A stretch of DNA of 64,000 nt, taken from contig OZ038495.1 in the NCBI GenBank assembly GCA_964036315.1, positions 21,699,391 through 21,763,390 on the forward strand. Direction: 5' to 3'. The stretch comes from Acanthosepion esculentum (Eukaryota > Mollusca > Cephalopoda > Sepiida > Sepiidae). This document shows, one piece after another, positions 23,900 through 35,744 of the stretch (position 1 is its first letter; the number at the start of each line of letters is the position of its first letter). The notes under the pieces are model-generated. The model ran no database searches and was not told the origin of the DNA. It was given only the letters and a program-made list of their open reading frames with translations. A program made the position numbers and the translations under genes.

Positions 23900-26815
23900 T
23901 GTTAGAATAAAAAAAATAAAAAATAAAAAAAAGTGTGCAGATGTGTGTTTGAAGAAATACATTGACATGTAAAAAAAAAGTATTTGTAAGTTAAAATCAC
24001 AGCAGATAAGAAAAAGCAGTTCATGCATGACATAGAAGAAAGTGGAAACATCAACTCAACATGAGTTGATGGACCAATTTTCTGTTTCAAATTTTATGGG
24101 GTTGTGCCCCCCCCCTTTCAATACAGTCACCATGTTTGATAGGATAAAACAAATAAGACAAAATCGAGACCAACCATCTGGAAATTCATATATCATTACA
24201 GGTTTCCCCTGAAATCTTAAATTATTCAACATTTGTGCAAGGAATCCACTTGTTGAGCCATATAGAGAATTATGAGTTTTTGTAGTTAACACCAGAGCAA
24301 GACAAGACTGCAGGCTGTCTCCAAAAATCTTCTTGATAGTCATTAAAAGAATAATTGTGTCTAGTAATACAGGTATGTAGTGGGCACTCATTAATCAACT
24401 TGAGAACCTCACTTTTTCTGAAATATCCTTTTCCACAAACATGACTGAGAAAAGATGAAAAGACTGATGACATTTTAAACTTTGAGCATGCAAAAAAAAA
24501 AAAAAAAAAAAAAAAAAAGACTATTTCAAAAGGAGGGTTTTTCTGCTGACACCACTATTATTATTATATACTACAGTGACTTCTTCAATGTTTATTTACA
24601 AAATTAGTGTACTTTGTTAACAGGTTAAAGGTTTATTATTTTATAAAGAAATAAATTTGAAAGAAAGCTTTTATTCAAAAATGCATAAAATTTTACAAAG
24701 TTTTCAAAATGTGAAACAACCACAATACAATATTTATTTACCATTTTATAAATAACTATGAAAACAACTTTTTTATTCATAATTTTATAAAAATATCTAT
24801 AAAATATAAAAAAAGAAAATTTAAATAAATATTTTTGGACATCATAGATTTTCTTCTCAAATTATTTTATATCTCAGATTAGTTTTTGTTTTAATTTTCC
24901 AATTTGTTTAATAATGTGATCTAGGATCAAGGATGCCTAATCAATAAAAATCCAAAGCCTGAAACTCCAGCAATTATAGGTTAACCTCCTTCCTACTCAT
25001 TTTTGAAAAGCATAATTTTGAATTTTTTTTTTTTAAATCTTCACTAATTTCTTTTTAAAATGCCTAGAAAATCTGCCAATAGATTATTGTTAGCCAAGTG
25101 CTAACTGATGAATAAATCTTAAATGAAGAGTGAACACTAAACATCTTGACTAAAGAAATTGGTGAAGCTGGCGAACTGTGTACTTTGGAATGGTTGGCAA
25201 AACATTGAAAACAAACATTGCCGAGGAATTGAAGGGAATATAAAATAACAGTGTCAAAGGAAAAAACATTCTTTTCTCACAGTTTTTTTTTCCAAGCATG
25301 AAGGTTAAATTTTACCAGACTAGTTTTAAGATTAATACAGAGAAGACACATTCAACACACATGGAGCTCCAAAGAACTGTCCTTACAAAATAAGATCAAA
25401 ATCTTTGACAACATGTGAGGTAGTTCTGCTGTAAAGATCAAAGTCATAGAGAGTGACTAATACCATTACTAACAAATCTCTATGGCATCCTAAATATCAG
25501 AGGGCTTGGGATTTACAACAACAAACTATGAGAGAGAACTAATCAGCCCCCTTCAACCAGGAGGTAAAGAAACAAAAGTAGAGTGGGATCTACAGGAGAA
25601 AATTTGAAAAAGAAAGAAGAGTCAGGATGAAAGAAGAAAAAAAAAAAAAGGGCAGACTAACATGAGCATGATTAGGGTAATTGTCTAGAACCAGAGTTCA
25701 CTGGCATAGTGTTGTTACAGCCCAATGATCCATGAAAAAATAAACAAATCAATGAGAATATAACACACTGAATATTTGTCATCATATTATATTAAAAATA
25801 ATTTTTTTCAACCCTCACTTAAATGTAAAATCCCACCCCATTTTTAAAAACAAAGTACATGATAATAACAATGAATTAAATGAAAATGCTATTATTTTAT
25901 AATTCTACTACAGTAACTCACAGGCTCATGGAGCAATCAGTGATTTAAAGTCAATGTTATAAACGAAGAGCAGTTAGTTCCCCCTTCCCATTTTACTCAA
26001 TAGATACTCCCCCACAGCAACTCATTTTTTTTTTATTAAAGCAGACATATTAAAAACAATTTATAACAAAAAAAAAATATCATAAAAATAAATATAACCA
26101 CAATTAAAAGAACTAAAGTCTATTGGTCATTTTTTATTAGAAAAAAAAAAATGTATAAACCTAGACAAATGCTATATATGAAAAAATATAAAATTAATGG
26201 TTAATTACCATTAAGCCCACTAACCTTCTACTTACAGAGAGATGGCTAATGTACACAGAGTCCAACACTTTCAAGTGATAAATGGAATTAGCCCTACCCA
26301 CCACTGAGAACATGACTAGGCATACAGCTGGGTTTTTATCAAATAGTCAGTTAAATTTAAATCTACACACACACACACACACAAAAAAAAAAGGAAAGTC
26401 AGATGAAGGCTCTTTTTCCCCACTTTTGACCCTGGTCCCTCAGCAATTTTCATAGTTTTAAAAAGCTACTCTTAGAATTTCAATATAACCAAAACATGAA
26501 ACTGGATTTATACATTTTTTCATGCCTTTCAACCTATTTAGTGGTGTGGTGTGAGCAAATGAAATAAATACCAGAAAAATGCATTTTTTCAAAATCTATG
26601 CTTATAATTATTTGGCATTAGGTGTTAAAATTTCTTGATTAACAGAGAGCAGTTTAGTTTTAGGTGTTAAAATTAACAAGTCATTCATTGCCCCAGTTAA
26701 CAACAGATTGTAGGTTGTTTTTTTTTTAAATCAGCTGCCAATTTGACCCTATTGAAATGATAGATGTTTGCCACTGCATCCCAATATATTACTGAAGCCA
26801 TCTTTATGGAATTGA
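23900..26815. other. AT-rich DNA without a recognisable gene
   Basis: Includes a poly(A) run at 24492-24518 and an (ac)n patch near 26366. Two overlapping minus-strand frames at 24056-24473 (up to 111 codons) have no motif I recognise. Confidence 0.5.
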
Positions 26816-26819
26816 GAGA

Positions 26820-27165
26820 GTTCACCATGTCTGTGAAATTCAATTTTAATAAGATTATGTATAGCAATGGGAATTCTTTTAGAGCTGGCAATGGTAAATA
26901 TATTTGTTGTCATTTTCAAGTAAGATCTGCTTACATACATTGAAGAACCCAAGTACTATGCTAGATATGTGGAGGACATCTTTTGTGTGTTTGAAAATGA
27001 GGTTGAAGCTGGAGTGTTCCATTAATCACAATACATTGCATCCTGCATTGCATTCCACATGTAAAAAGGAGAACAAGGGTGTTCTTTCTTTTCTTGATGT
27101 CTTGGTGCACAGATCAGATACAGGATTTCTAATATCTGCATGCTGTAAACCAACCTTTATGTAAA
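26820..27165 (+). pseudogene. Penelope-like reverse transcriptase fragment
   Basis: Across three frames the order is that of a Penelope-like RT: 'atgggaattcttttagagct' reads MGILLEL and VNIFVV (consensus MG-PLGP-LAN-F), then YARYVEDIFCVFENEVEA (catalytic Y-DD box, first Asp changed to Glu), then LHPALHSTCKKE and GVLSFLDVLVHRSDTGF with KPTF (L-FLDV-V---G-----YRKPT). Frameshifts and an in-frame stop separate the blocks. No GIY-YIG nuclease follows. Instead the ~1 kb repeat copy 2 begins within 80 bp. Confidence 0.8.
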
Positions 27166-27239
27166 TACCTCCACCAATTTGCAGAAAAAAAAACACTGAT
27201 TTGGAAATTCTTGCAAAAAAAATTAAAAAAAAAAAAAAA

Positions 27240-28462
27240 TTGTTGAATTTTAACGAAACTTTCAGGATTTATTCACAAGTAAATTATTTTACTTTATAAA
27301 AAAAAAAATAAAAAAAAAAAAAAAAAAAAACCATCTGTTACTCCCCACTTAATTTTATGTAATTTTGAGAAATTAAATTTTCACCCACTTAATATTTATT
27401 AGCTAAGCAGGAGAATTTAAAGCTTGGAGAATTTAAATCATCTATTTTGTTTTTGTAAAACAGAAGCACCATTTACTAAAAATCTGCTCCGAATCAAACT
27501 AAAAAATGCAATTTACTGAGAAAAACTTTTGTTTTTGTAAATAAAACATGTTAAGGATACTATTATTAAAAAAAAATTTTTTCAATGAATAATGAATTTT
27601 CACAAGAATTGTTTTCTATTTATTTTTTAAAATTTTAATTAGAAAAAATTTATTAAGTTTTAAATCTTTTAAAATTTTGTATTAATTTCACCCTTTTAAT
27701 ATATTAAGTAAAAACTATATTCACTAAATGGAAAAGTTTAGTACAAATCATCAAACACCAATATTTTTAAAAGCATTTTGAATTTTTTTGTATGTGCATC
27801 CATAAATAAGCCGATTTTTGTAGATATAGGTGTTCTGACACAACAGAATCAGAAAATAAGAGTGATAACTAAAGTAAATTTAAAACCAAAGTATCTAAAA
27901 TTCAATAAAAGTTTATGGAGAATATTTTCCTAAATTTTTAAGATTACTGAGTACTTAAAAATTATATATAAAAGGTGCTTACCTTATATTCGTCAATTAT
28001 CTACTCCAGAACAACATTAGAAACATCCATCTATCAACAGCTTAAGTAGCGACCACAATGTTAAAAACAAAAGCATTTCTGCAATATTGTAAACTATATT
28101 GTAAATAATATTTGTTTCAAATCAGATTAATACTTTAAATCAGCTAATAAAATTTCAGTAAAGTATATTTTATTTTGGAAGATATTTTTAATACAGAAAA
28201 TTACATTCTAATAATGACAGGTGGCTAAAAATGGTGCTAATTTCAGCAATTTTAAAATGAAAACTCCTTCCAATCAATTTAAACTAGTTTTGAAATATAA
28301 CAAAAACAAAGTATTTTGTTTATTAGAAATATTAAATTTAATCAATCTATTAGCTTGAGAATATAACTAAAATAAAAATTTCAAGAAAGATTTTTTTTCA
28401 TTTTTAAAAATTAATTTTAAACTTTTTACTTTAGGTATCACAACAAATCTGTGGAGGTACCT
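27240..28462 (+). repeat. ~1 kb non-coding dispersed repeat, copy 2
   Basis: Same order of blocks as 6712-7745. This copy has an extra ~190 bp segment (about 28205-28350, beginning near 'aataatgacaggtggcta') and longer A-runs near 27300-27330. No open frame of note. Confidence 0.7.
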
Positions 28463-28469
28463 TTTGTTT

Positions 28470-30930
28470 ATTTATACTCAGTGGATTTCTTCCATTCTAA
28501 ACAGCAGAGAAATCAACTTTATTAAAACCTTCATTCAACAAGTCATGGTAAAAAAATGCTCAGTAACATGATTAGACTGAAAGTGAATTTATTGGGAAGT
28601 TTCTGAGCAAGAATGGTTGGATATTGTGGAGTCCAGTACGAGATTTGTTAAAAATAAATTTCAGTTGCTGTAAGGTCTTATTTTTCTGCCAATCTACATA
28701 TTGTTTTTGATGTCTGACCTATGTTGAAACTGATATTTAAATGACCTCAAAAGCAGAAATTGTGTCCAGAATACTCCAGTCACTTGATAACAAATGTTGT
28801 AAGACTTACTTTCTAGAAGATATCAAATTCCCCAAAAGAGTAACTGAGAATGAATTTCTTTGATTAGAGCAGCCTTTGTAAAGATTGCTTTGAAAAGACA
28901 ATTGCCAAGTTCTAGTTTCTGATTGAAATTAATAAGTTGTGAAACATCTAAAAAATTTTCTCACGTTCATCAATGCACACTTTTTCTTACCCTTTAGAAC
29001 TAAAACAATATTTGAAATGGTGTTGATAAGTTGAAAAAAAAATAGAAAACATAGCATCAGTGTTGGTTAATCCGTAAATACATGATTAGATTGTTGCACG
29101 ATTTTTTTGCCAATCATTTTTGACACTCCTACAATACAGAGTTAGGTTTTATACAAGAGAAAGGTAGAAAATTATGAAACATGGATTAATGGGGAAAATG
29201 TGAAAGCTACATATTTACATTTATAAACCCATTTTCACTTAGTGAACAAATTAACTTACTTCAAATATTAAAATTAAAAGATTTAGTGAAATCAAAACAG
29301 ACAAAGGAAGTAACATTCACATTAGTTTGATATTTAAAATGATCAATTTTATAAAAATGTTAAATATTTTACAAGAATGGGAACACAAATTTTATATGGG
29401 ACATCTGAACCTTTGATCATGAGAAAATAATTCAACAATAATATTTATTAGCTTATTTTCCAACACAAGCAAGGGAAAATATCAAAAATACAAATCAAGC
29501 ATTTTTAACAAAATTCTCTTTGGCAGTGGTGAACAAATTATTTAAACTGCAGATATTTGAACATACTCCAAAGAAATTCCTTTCAGAGGAAGAAAATACA
29601 AGTGTTGCATGTAGCATATGAGTTATTATGAACAATAAACATGATTGATTACAAAACTTCATATTCTTTTTTAGATTATATTTGTTGTTAATAAAATGTG
29701 TAGCTAAAGGTGTATGCAGCGAATTCAAAATATCAAGTCTTTTACAGTTTTTTAGTTAAGTTAGCATAAGTGGCTTCCTTTTATTTTTATGTAAATTTTG
29801 AAAATTACTTGAAATTTGACAGAAACTGGTTTTGTTAATTCTATAATCAATGCAATATAAAAGTTATTAGTTTCATAGTCAAAGTTAAAATATCAAAATT
29901 TTAACTAAAAATAATACTTGTTACAGTTTTACAGTACACTCAGAGAAATGTAATGAATTAACAATGTATTGTTTTTTGTAAAATATAATAAACTCTGATT
30001 ACTAATTAAATTAGGAAATCACATTTAGCTATTTTCATCAAATTTAAATTCAGTGCTATAAGTTTATGGTATTTGACAAGGCAACAGTTTATTTAGCTGG
30101 ACAATGTATGCATTATTTCACAAATGTTCAGCAGAGAATTTTCATTCAAAAATATTTTACTTTTTAGGTCATCCAAGTAAATCAAGCAAAACATTAATAA
30201 ATTTTGTGACCTTTTTATGTGCACATCAAAATTTTTAAGATATTTTTTTAATTCTCACCAGACGTTATGATGAGAGTGAAAATAAATTCAATGTAAGTCA
30301 TAGATTCATGAAAATGAAAAAAAAATGTTTCAGGGTGTCAGTCACTCACTTAATCTTTTAATTTTCGAAAGTTAAAAAAAAAAGAAAAGAAAAAAAAAAG
30401 AAAAGAAAAAAAAAAAAGGGAAATTAAAAAATGTTAGCAATGAATAAAGTTTCTTAAAGACCCCCCACCACCGCCACCAAAAATAGTTTCTGGTTGTTTT
30501 TGGGAGAGATTTTACAATTGAGAAAAAGTAAACAAAACAAAAAACAAAAGAAATAATTATTTACAGCTCCTCTGTTACTCCACCCATATTAACAAAAAAA
30601 GTAGGGTATCGCTATACTTACAGTTACAACAGTTACAAGGTTTTTTTAATTATTTACTTGATAGATTAAATGATTTTTTAAAAAATATTATTTCTTAAGC
30701 TAAGCACTACAAACTATGAACCATATTTAAACTATTTTAGTGGTGGTTAGTCTTGAAAAACTGAATCTTCAAACAGATCCCTCTTCATCACAGAAACAAT
30801 TAATTATTTGGCTCAGTGCGTCTGTGTATTTTAGCTTGTTTTTTAGTTTTTTTGCGGAGGAGGGGGGCATTATATCTGAAGCCGATTTCTTAATTAAAAA
30901 ATTGCTTTCAATTTTTTATCAACTGATCAT
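28470..30930. other. AT-rich DNA without a recognisable gene or transposon
   Basis: Includes an A/G-rich tract at about 30372-30420. Notably free of the SINE and LINE pieces that fill the rest of the window. Confidence 0.5.
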
Positions 30931-32680
30931 TAGCAACTTCTCGAGTTAAATACAAAAACGAACATAAATCTTAAAAAAAAACTTTTTCAAATAATAAAAA
31001 CTAAAAAAAAAAGTATTGTGAATTTAAAAATCGGTGAAAGGAGGTTATTACTTATTTTCACTCAGTTTCAGTTCAGTTGTTTTTTTTAAATTTTGTTTCC
31101 GGTACTTTGCAAACAAAATCTTTACAATTAAATTTATACAATGAATGAATTGAAAATATCGGAAAAAGTTATAAAGAAAAAGAACGAATGAATGAATTTT
31201 TGACTTAGAAAAAAAGAAAGATTCACTGTCTAATAAAATAAAAATGAATGAAACTAAAAATAACGAAAAATATTCAAATAAATCAAGTTGAAACCTATTT
31301 ATTTTTGTTTAAAAAAATGAAATAAAGACTAATTTCTTTTATTCGTTCATAACGAAATTGTCACAAAAAGAATACAGACAACTTAAAAAGGAAAAATTAT
31401 TTCATAAATGTTCATTATTAACCTTAACCACCTTAAAAAAAAGGTTTATTAAATGAAGTAAAAAAAAAAAGTAATTGATTTTAAAAGGCGGAAAAATAAA
31501 AGTTTCACTTCAAAAGAGAAATGAATTTAATTTTTGTTTATTAAAAATTCAAATTGATCATAAAAATGTTTGATTTTCACATAAAGACACGTTAAAATGA
31601 TTAAACGCCAAAAAAACAAAACAAATACTAAATAAAACATTATAACGTCTAAAAAGCAGGGTTTAATTCGGTTAAAAATTAATAAAAGATCAATTTTTAA
31701 ACAAAGCCAAAATTGCGGGTAGGGAAATGTTTTTTATCGACGTTTTTTTTTTAAGCAAACAAGATTGTCCTTATGGTGTGTAAAACAACACATACACAAA
31801 ACAGCAAGTTAAGTAATTATTGAGGTTCCCTTGACCACACTGCTATTCACGGAAGAAGAAAATACATAACTCTTGGGCGCATCAATATCTACGTGGGTCA
31901 TCATTTGATAAATAAATAGAAGGAATAAAGAAATGCACGGAATTATGAGTATGACGATTTTTGAAAAATTTTAAGGGATATTAATTAGCGCTCGGGAAAT
32001 AAAACCAAAATTTACCGAATTAAAATATTAACAACCCTGAAAGAAAGAAAGAATTCTTACTGCTTATTTATCTTTACGAATCGAGAAAGAAAAGAAACAG
32101 TGAACGAGACCATCCTTTTCTTTCACAACTTTTTATCAGACACGCACAGATAAAAGCCGAACGCATGTAACACTAACAGGGACAGGGACGAAAAAGAATG
32201 AAAGAAGAAAATAACGTACTTTGCATCTTCATTAGATTAGAACAAAAAAAAGGTGATGATAATATAGACATTCATTACTATTTTTTTTTCAGGTAAATTA
32301 AAAATACAAGTTGATTTCATTTTTTACGCACCTGAAGCAAAAAAATTCAGATCTCAGGTAAATTTTTAAAAACAGAAAAGAAAAGCCCAACAAACCTTAC
32401 TTTTAGACTAAAGGGAGTTAATGCCTTCCGTTCAGGCTATCCGAAGTTTTTTCTTTAAAAAAAAAAAAAAAGATTGTTTTTGTTGTTTTAAAACTAAATA
32501 AAACTATGTTCGATGATAGTAAAGGTATGTAAATAAACCAATTCCAAATTAATGTGCGTTGAACAACACGAATGTGACCGGGTTTTTTTTTTTTTTATCA
32601 CAAATTAACTCGGGTAGTAAGAGAGTTAAAGTACAGAAATCGACAGTATACAAGAAGTACTGACATGACCCCCAAACGTG
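30930..32680. promoter_or_regulatory. CpG-retaining domain upstream of candidate promoter
   Basis: CpG dinucleotides are frequent here: by eye, 16 lie between 31801 and 32220, against about one in a similar length near 5.0-5.5 kb. Animal DNA that is unmethylated in the germline keeps its CpGs, so this fits a regulatory or 5' gene region. No transposon and no convincing exon seen. '(t)9cag|gtaaatt' at 32281-32299 and 'ctcag|gtaaat' at 32353 are splice-like. Confidence 0.4.
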
Positions 32681-32850
32681 GAGGAGACGCGGCTGAGTCA
32701 TCCGGTATGGAGCATAAAAACGTCACTTCCGGTCCGGTCACGTTCAAATAAAATCGACTAGAATCTGTTTTACTTTTTTTTTGCCGTCAGTCTTTTCTTT
32801 TGTGTTGTGTAATAATAATGCCTGAGAAGTTCCTTATTAAATAAGTAAGT
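32680..32850 (+). promoter_or_regulatory. Candidate promoter and first exon
   Basis: 'cacttccggtccggtcacg' at about 32724-32742 contains an ETS/GABP-type CACTTCCGG and a nearby 'acgtcac' CRE-like site. 'ggagcataaaaacg' gives a weak TATA-like stretch. About 75 bp downstream 'ataataatgcc' gives an ATG at 32818, with a strong splice donor AA|GTAAGT at 32845. The strand is inferred from the ATG and donor; ETS promoters are often bidirectional. Confidence 0.4.
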
Positions 32851-33482
32851 TATTGAGATTTTGGTTTTCTTCCAAAAACCTGTCTCTAGAACTCTTAAGG
32901 AAACTTAATTTTTAGTTTCTTTAACTTTTTTAAGTACTGCATTTATTATTTTTTTTAAATATTTTTAAAAATTTAAACATAGAAAAAAAAAGTAAAACAA
33001 ACAAAATAGCAGCAAGCTATCGTTTACCGTTAGGTATTGAAGTTGGTATGTTGGCTTATTACTCTTTCTTTCTCTAGAGTTTATCAATTTTGGACCAATT
33101 AAACTTCTTAATTTGTGTACTGTTACGTTCAGCGTTTCAAACGAATTTTGCATACCACTGATTTACGCCCGTTGTAATTTTTAAAAAGGTAACTCATGAT
33201 CTTATTTTTTTTACTCCTTTATATTTGAAATGCATTCAAATTCAACATAAAACTGAAAGTAACGTTCGAAATGCAATAATTTATTATTTATTTCAACCAT
33301 TTTTCTGTAACATTTGAAATATAATATTTGTCACCACATATTTCAAATATATATTCTCTACATGGATTTTTTTTCAAAATCTTACTATTTCGTTTCCAAA
33401 TTAAAAGTGTTCTCAGAATGTGAGTATATTTCAAAACAATTACATGGGATGTAAGGGAGGTAAATCACCATTTTAGCCAAGG
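32851..33482. other. AT-rich DNA, possible first intron
   Basis: CpG content falls again along this stretch. No motif recognised. Confidence 0.4.
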
Positions 33483-34552
33483 CACTTGAACAGGTTATGT
33501 ATTGAGCTACGTTTCTCCTCCTCCTTATCCTCTCTCATGGTTTGGCGAAAAGTCGCTATGTTATATGGAAAGGCAGAATTTGCCATGTTATATGGAAAAG
33601 CTGAATTTGCTTCAAGGTGTGGTAAAGCAATCTAAGAGAGGTAATTCAGCATTGGCATGCAAAATAATAGAAGATATTCCTTTTTGCATGCGTCTTTTAC
33701 CTGAATTTTGCAGATCAAATTCTTTCTTGTTCATTTTTGTAATCATTTTCCCCCAAGCAAGGCAATAATGCCACTAGAGCACATGGTGGGGTTACAGGGA
33801 GTGAAAGAGAATGAGAAGACTTTAGTGAAGAAGGGACAATAAAGGAACAGGGTCCAGGAAGACAGAAGATGGCAATAAACATTGCATTTAAATTTTTGAA
33901 GATTGTAGGTGGCAGGGAAGCAAAAAATCAGAAGAAAGTTCTACAGGTGAGAAGTGTGAGAAAAGAAACTATTAGAAGAGATAATTACATCTAGCTAGTT
34001 CAACAGTAAAACAGTGAGACATAGTTGACAATCTAATAAATTCATGCAGTCAATGCACTTAGAAAAAAAGCTCATCAGAACAGTTGCCATGAAAATGTTT
34101 CGAGAAAAGACAGAGGGTAAGCCACATCACGCTGGTGTGGAAGTCATTGACATGAGATGCCAGATCAGAATCAATTACAATACAGGCTCTTTGAATATTT
34201 TTATTTGAGATATTGTAAACTTCTATGTATCACAGCCCTTCGCTACTCCATCCAGACGCTATGACCTTGACCTTTTCTTCATTGCGTTGCCACACTCTTC
34301 AATTTAAGTTCATTTACATTTATAATAAGCCTAATGACTTTGTAGTTCTTTCAGTGTTACAAACCTAGTTGTAATACAATTTCTGAACATCTTTACACTT
34401 TTATATTTCATGACACATTTATTTTTCTTGAGATTTTTAGTACTTTACAGGACCAGTTAGTGTTTACACTGCCTTTCCATATAATATGGTGACTTTTCGT
34501 CAAACCAGGAGGAGGAGAAACATGCACTTGAACAGGTAATGTATTAAGTTAC
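33483..34552. mobile_element. Unclassified 1-kb element with long inverted ends
   Basis: 33511-33567 ('gtttctcctcctcc', 'ggcgaaaagtcgctatg', 'tatatggaaaggcag') is repeated inverted at 34469-34521 ('ctgcctttccatata', 'ggtgacttttcgtcaaacc', 'aggaggaggagaaac'). Outside both ends lies a 28-bp direct repeat (33483-33510 and 34525-34552, 3 mismatches) that starts cacttgaacagg. The interior includes a ~37-bp tandem copy of 'atgttatatggaaa' and no recognisable transposase. Termini and direct repeats suggest a non-autonomous DNA transposon, but a 28-bp duplication is larger than any standard target-site duplication. Confidence 0.6.
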
Positions 34553-34839
34553 ATTCCCATTTATTTATGTCTGCCGACTGGATGCTAGTTGGGCTTTCCT
34601 CTCTATTCATACTCTTGCCCTTTACTACATCCAGCTACCACAGACTCTTTCTTTGAGCATTCTGAGCCATTACTACTTTCCAGCTACCACAGTCCCTTAT
34701 GTTCTGGTGTTCCTAGCCTTTACTACTTCAACCTAACTCACTTGGTTGGTCTATGTTAATGGACCTACTTACAACAGCCCTGTACTACCATGTTCCCTGC
34801 TTCCAGCTTTTCAGTATGCATATCATCCAAACTCAAACA

Positions 34840-35110
34840 ACCTACTCCAAATGCTTCAGTTAAAATACTACGGAAGGTTCACTATTGAAGCTGACCAGCA
34901 ACCTTGTGACACCAGACATTCAAATTATACTTTCTTCCCTTTTGGCTATGTTATCCAGACTTCAAATAACCTACTCCATATACTTCAGTTAAAATACTAG
35001 GAAAGGTTCGACATTGAACTAGACCAGTAACTATGCAACACCAGCTAACCTATTCCATACACTTTGGTTAAATTACTACGGAAGATTCACCATTGAATTT
35101 GACCAGCACT
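34840..35110 (+). repeat. Three degenerate tandem copies
   Basis: Blocks starting 'aacctactccaaatgcttca' (about 34840), 'aacctactccatatacttca' (about 34968) and 'aacctattccatacacttt' (about 35046) each continue with 'gttaaaatactacggaaggt'-like and 'gaccagcaa'-like sequence. Spacing is uneven (about 128 and 78 bp). Confidence 0.8.
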
Positions 35111-35114
35111 TTTG

Positions 35115-35740
35115 TCAGACATGTGAACTTAACTTTCTAGCTGTGGACTAACATGCTAATTTAACCTACAAGTCTGTATTCTAAATAAATTAGGTATTAA
35201 ATTTTAAATTTGTTGAACTGTCAGATTTCACGTCTTTATTTTTAAGATGTTAGTGGGCTTCTTCTATCTTTATTGGGGCACACAAGCCATGTTATATCAT
35301 GCCCCCTCCAGGGGGTCCACTAAATGCGTAAACTTTTGTTACCATTTATTGTTGGTTGGCAAAAATTTTAGTAACACATATATGCTCTCTACTATTGTTG
35401 ACTCAATGTAAATAAAAAGACAGGTGAGGGAGACATCACTTTTAAGAACACTAAGTGGAGCCATCTTTTGTGTATAAGGCATTTCTTGTCTTTTCTACAA
35501 CAAATCCTGTGTGCTAAATTAAAATGCCTTATTGTGAGATTTTCATTATTGTATTTTGCTATGTATTATTTTTTTTTACCAATTTGTCACTTGCTAAATA
35601 CTTTGTAATTTGTTATAATTACTCATGCAGCCATTTTTCTACTAACTCTTTTATAACACTACATAATTTCATATGTGAATTACTGTATGTAATAAAATAG
35701 GTATAGACCCAGGATAACATGAAAACTAATAAAATAGGTA
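35115..35740. other. Non-coding, no clear feature
   Basis: 'cccctccagggggtcc' at 35302 is a small palindrome. 'aataaaataggtataga' occurs twice (about 35691 and 35730) just before the hAT end. Confidence 0.5.
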
Positions 35741-35744
35741 TAGA

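Noticed and set aside
24056..24473. Two overlapping minus-strand frames (111 and 67 codons)
   Set aside because: Different frames over the same bases, no family motif, and no consistent gene model.
26904..27003. First third of the 86-codon frame at 26904 as RT sequence
   Set aside because: Only its second half (from LHPALHSTCKK) is in the Penelope frame; the first part is the wrong frame, the real YARYVEDIF block being read one frame over.
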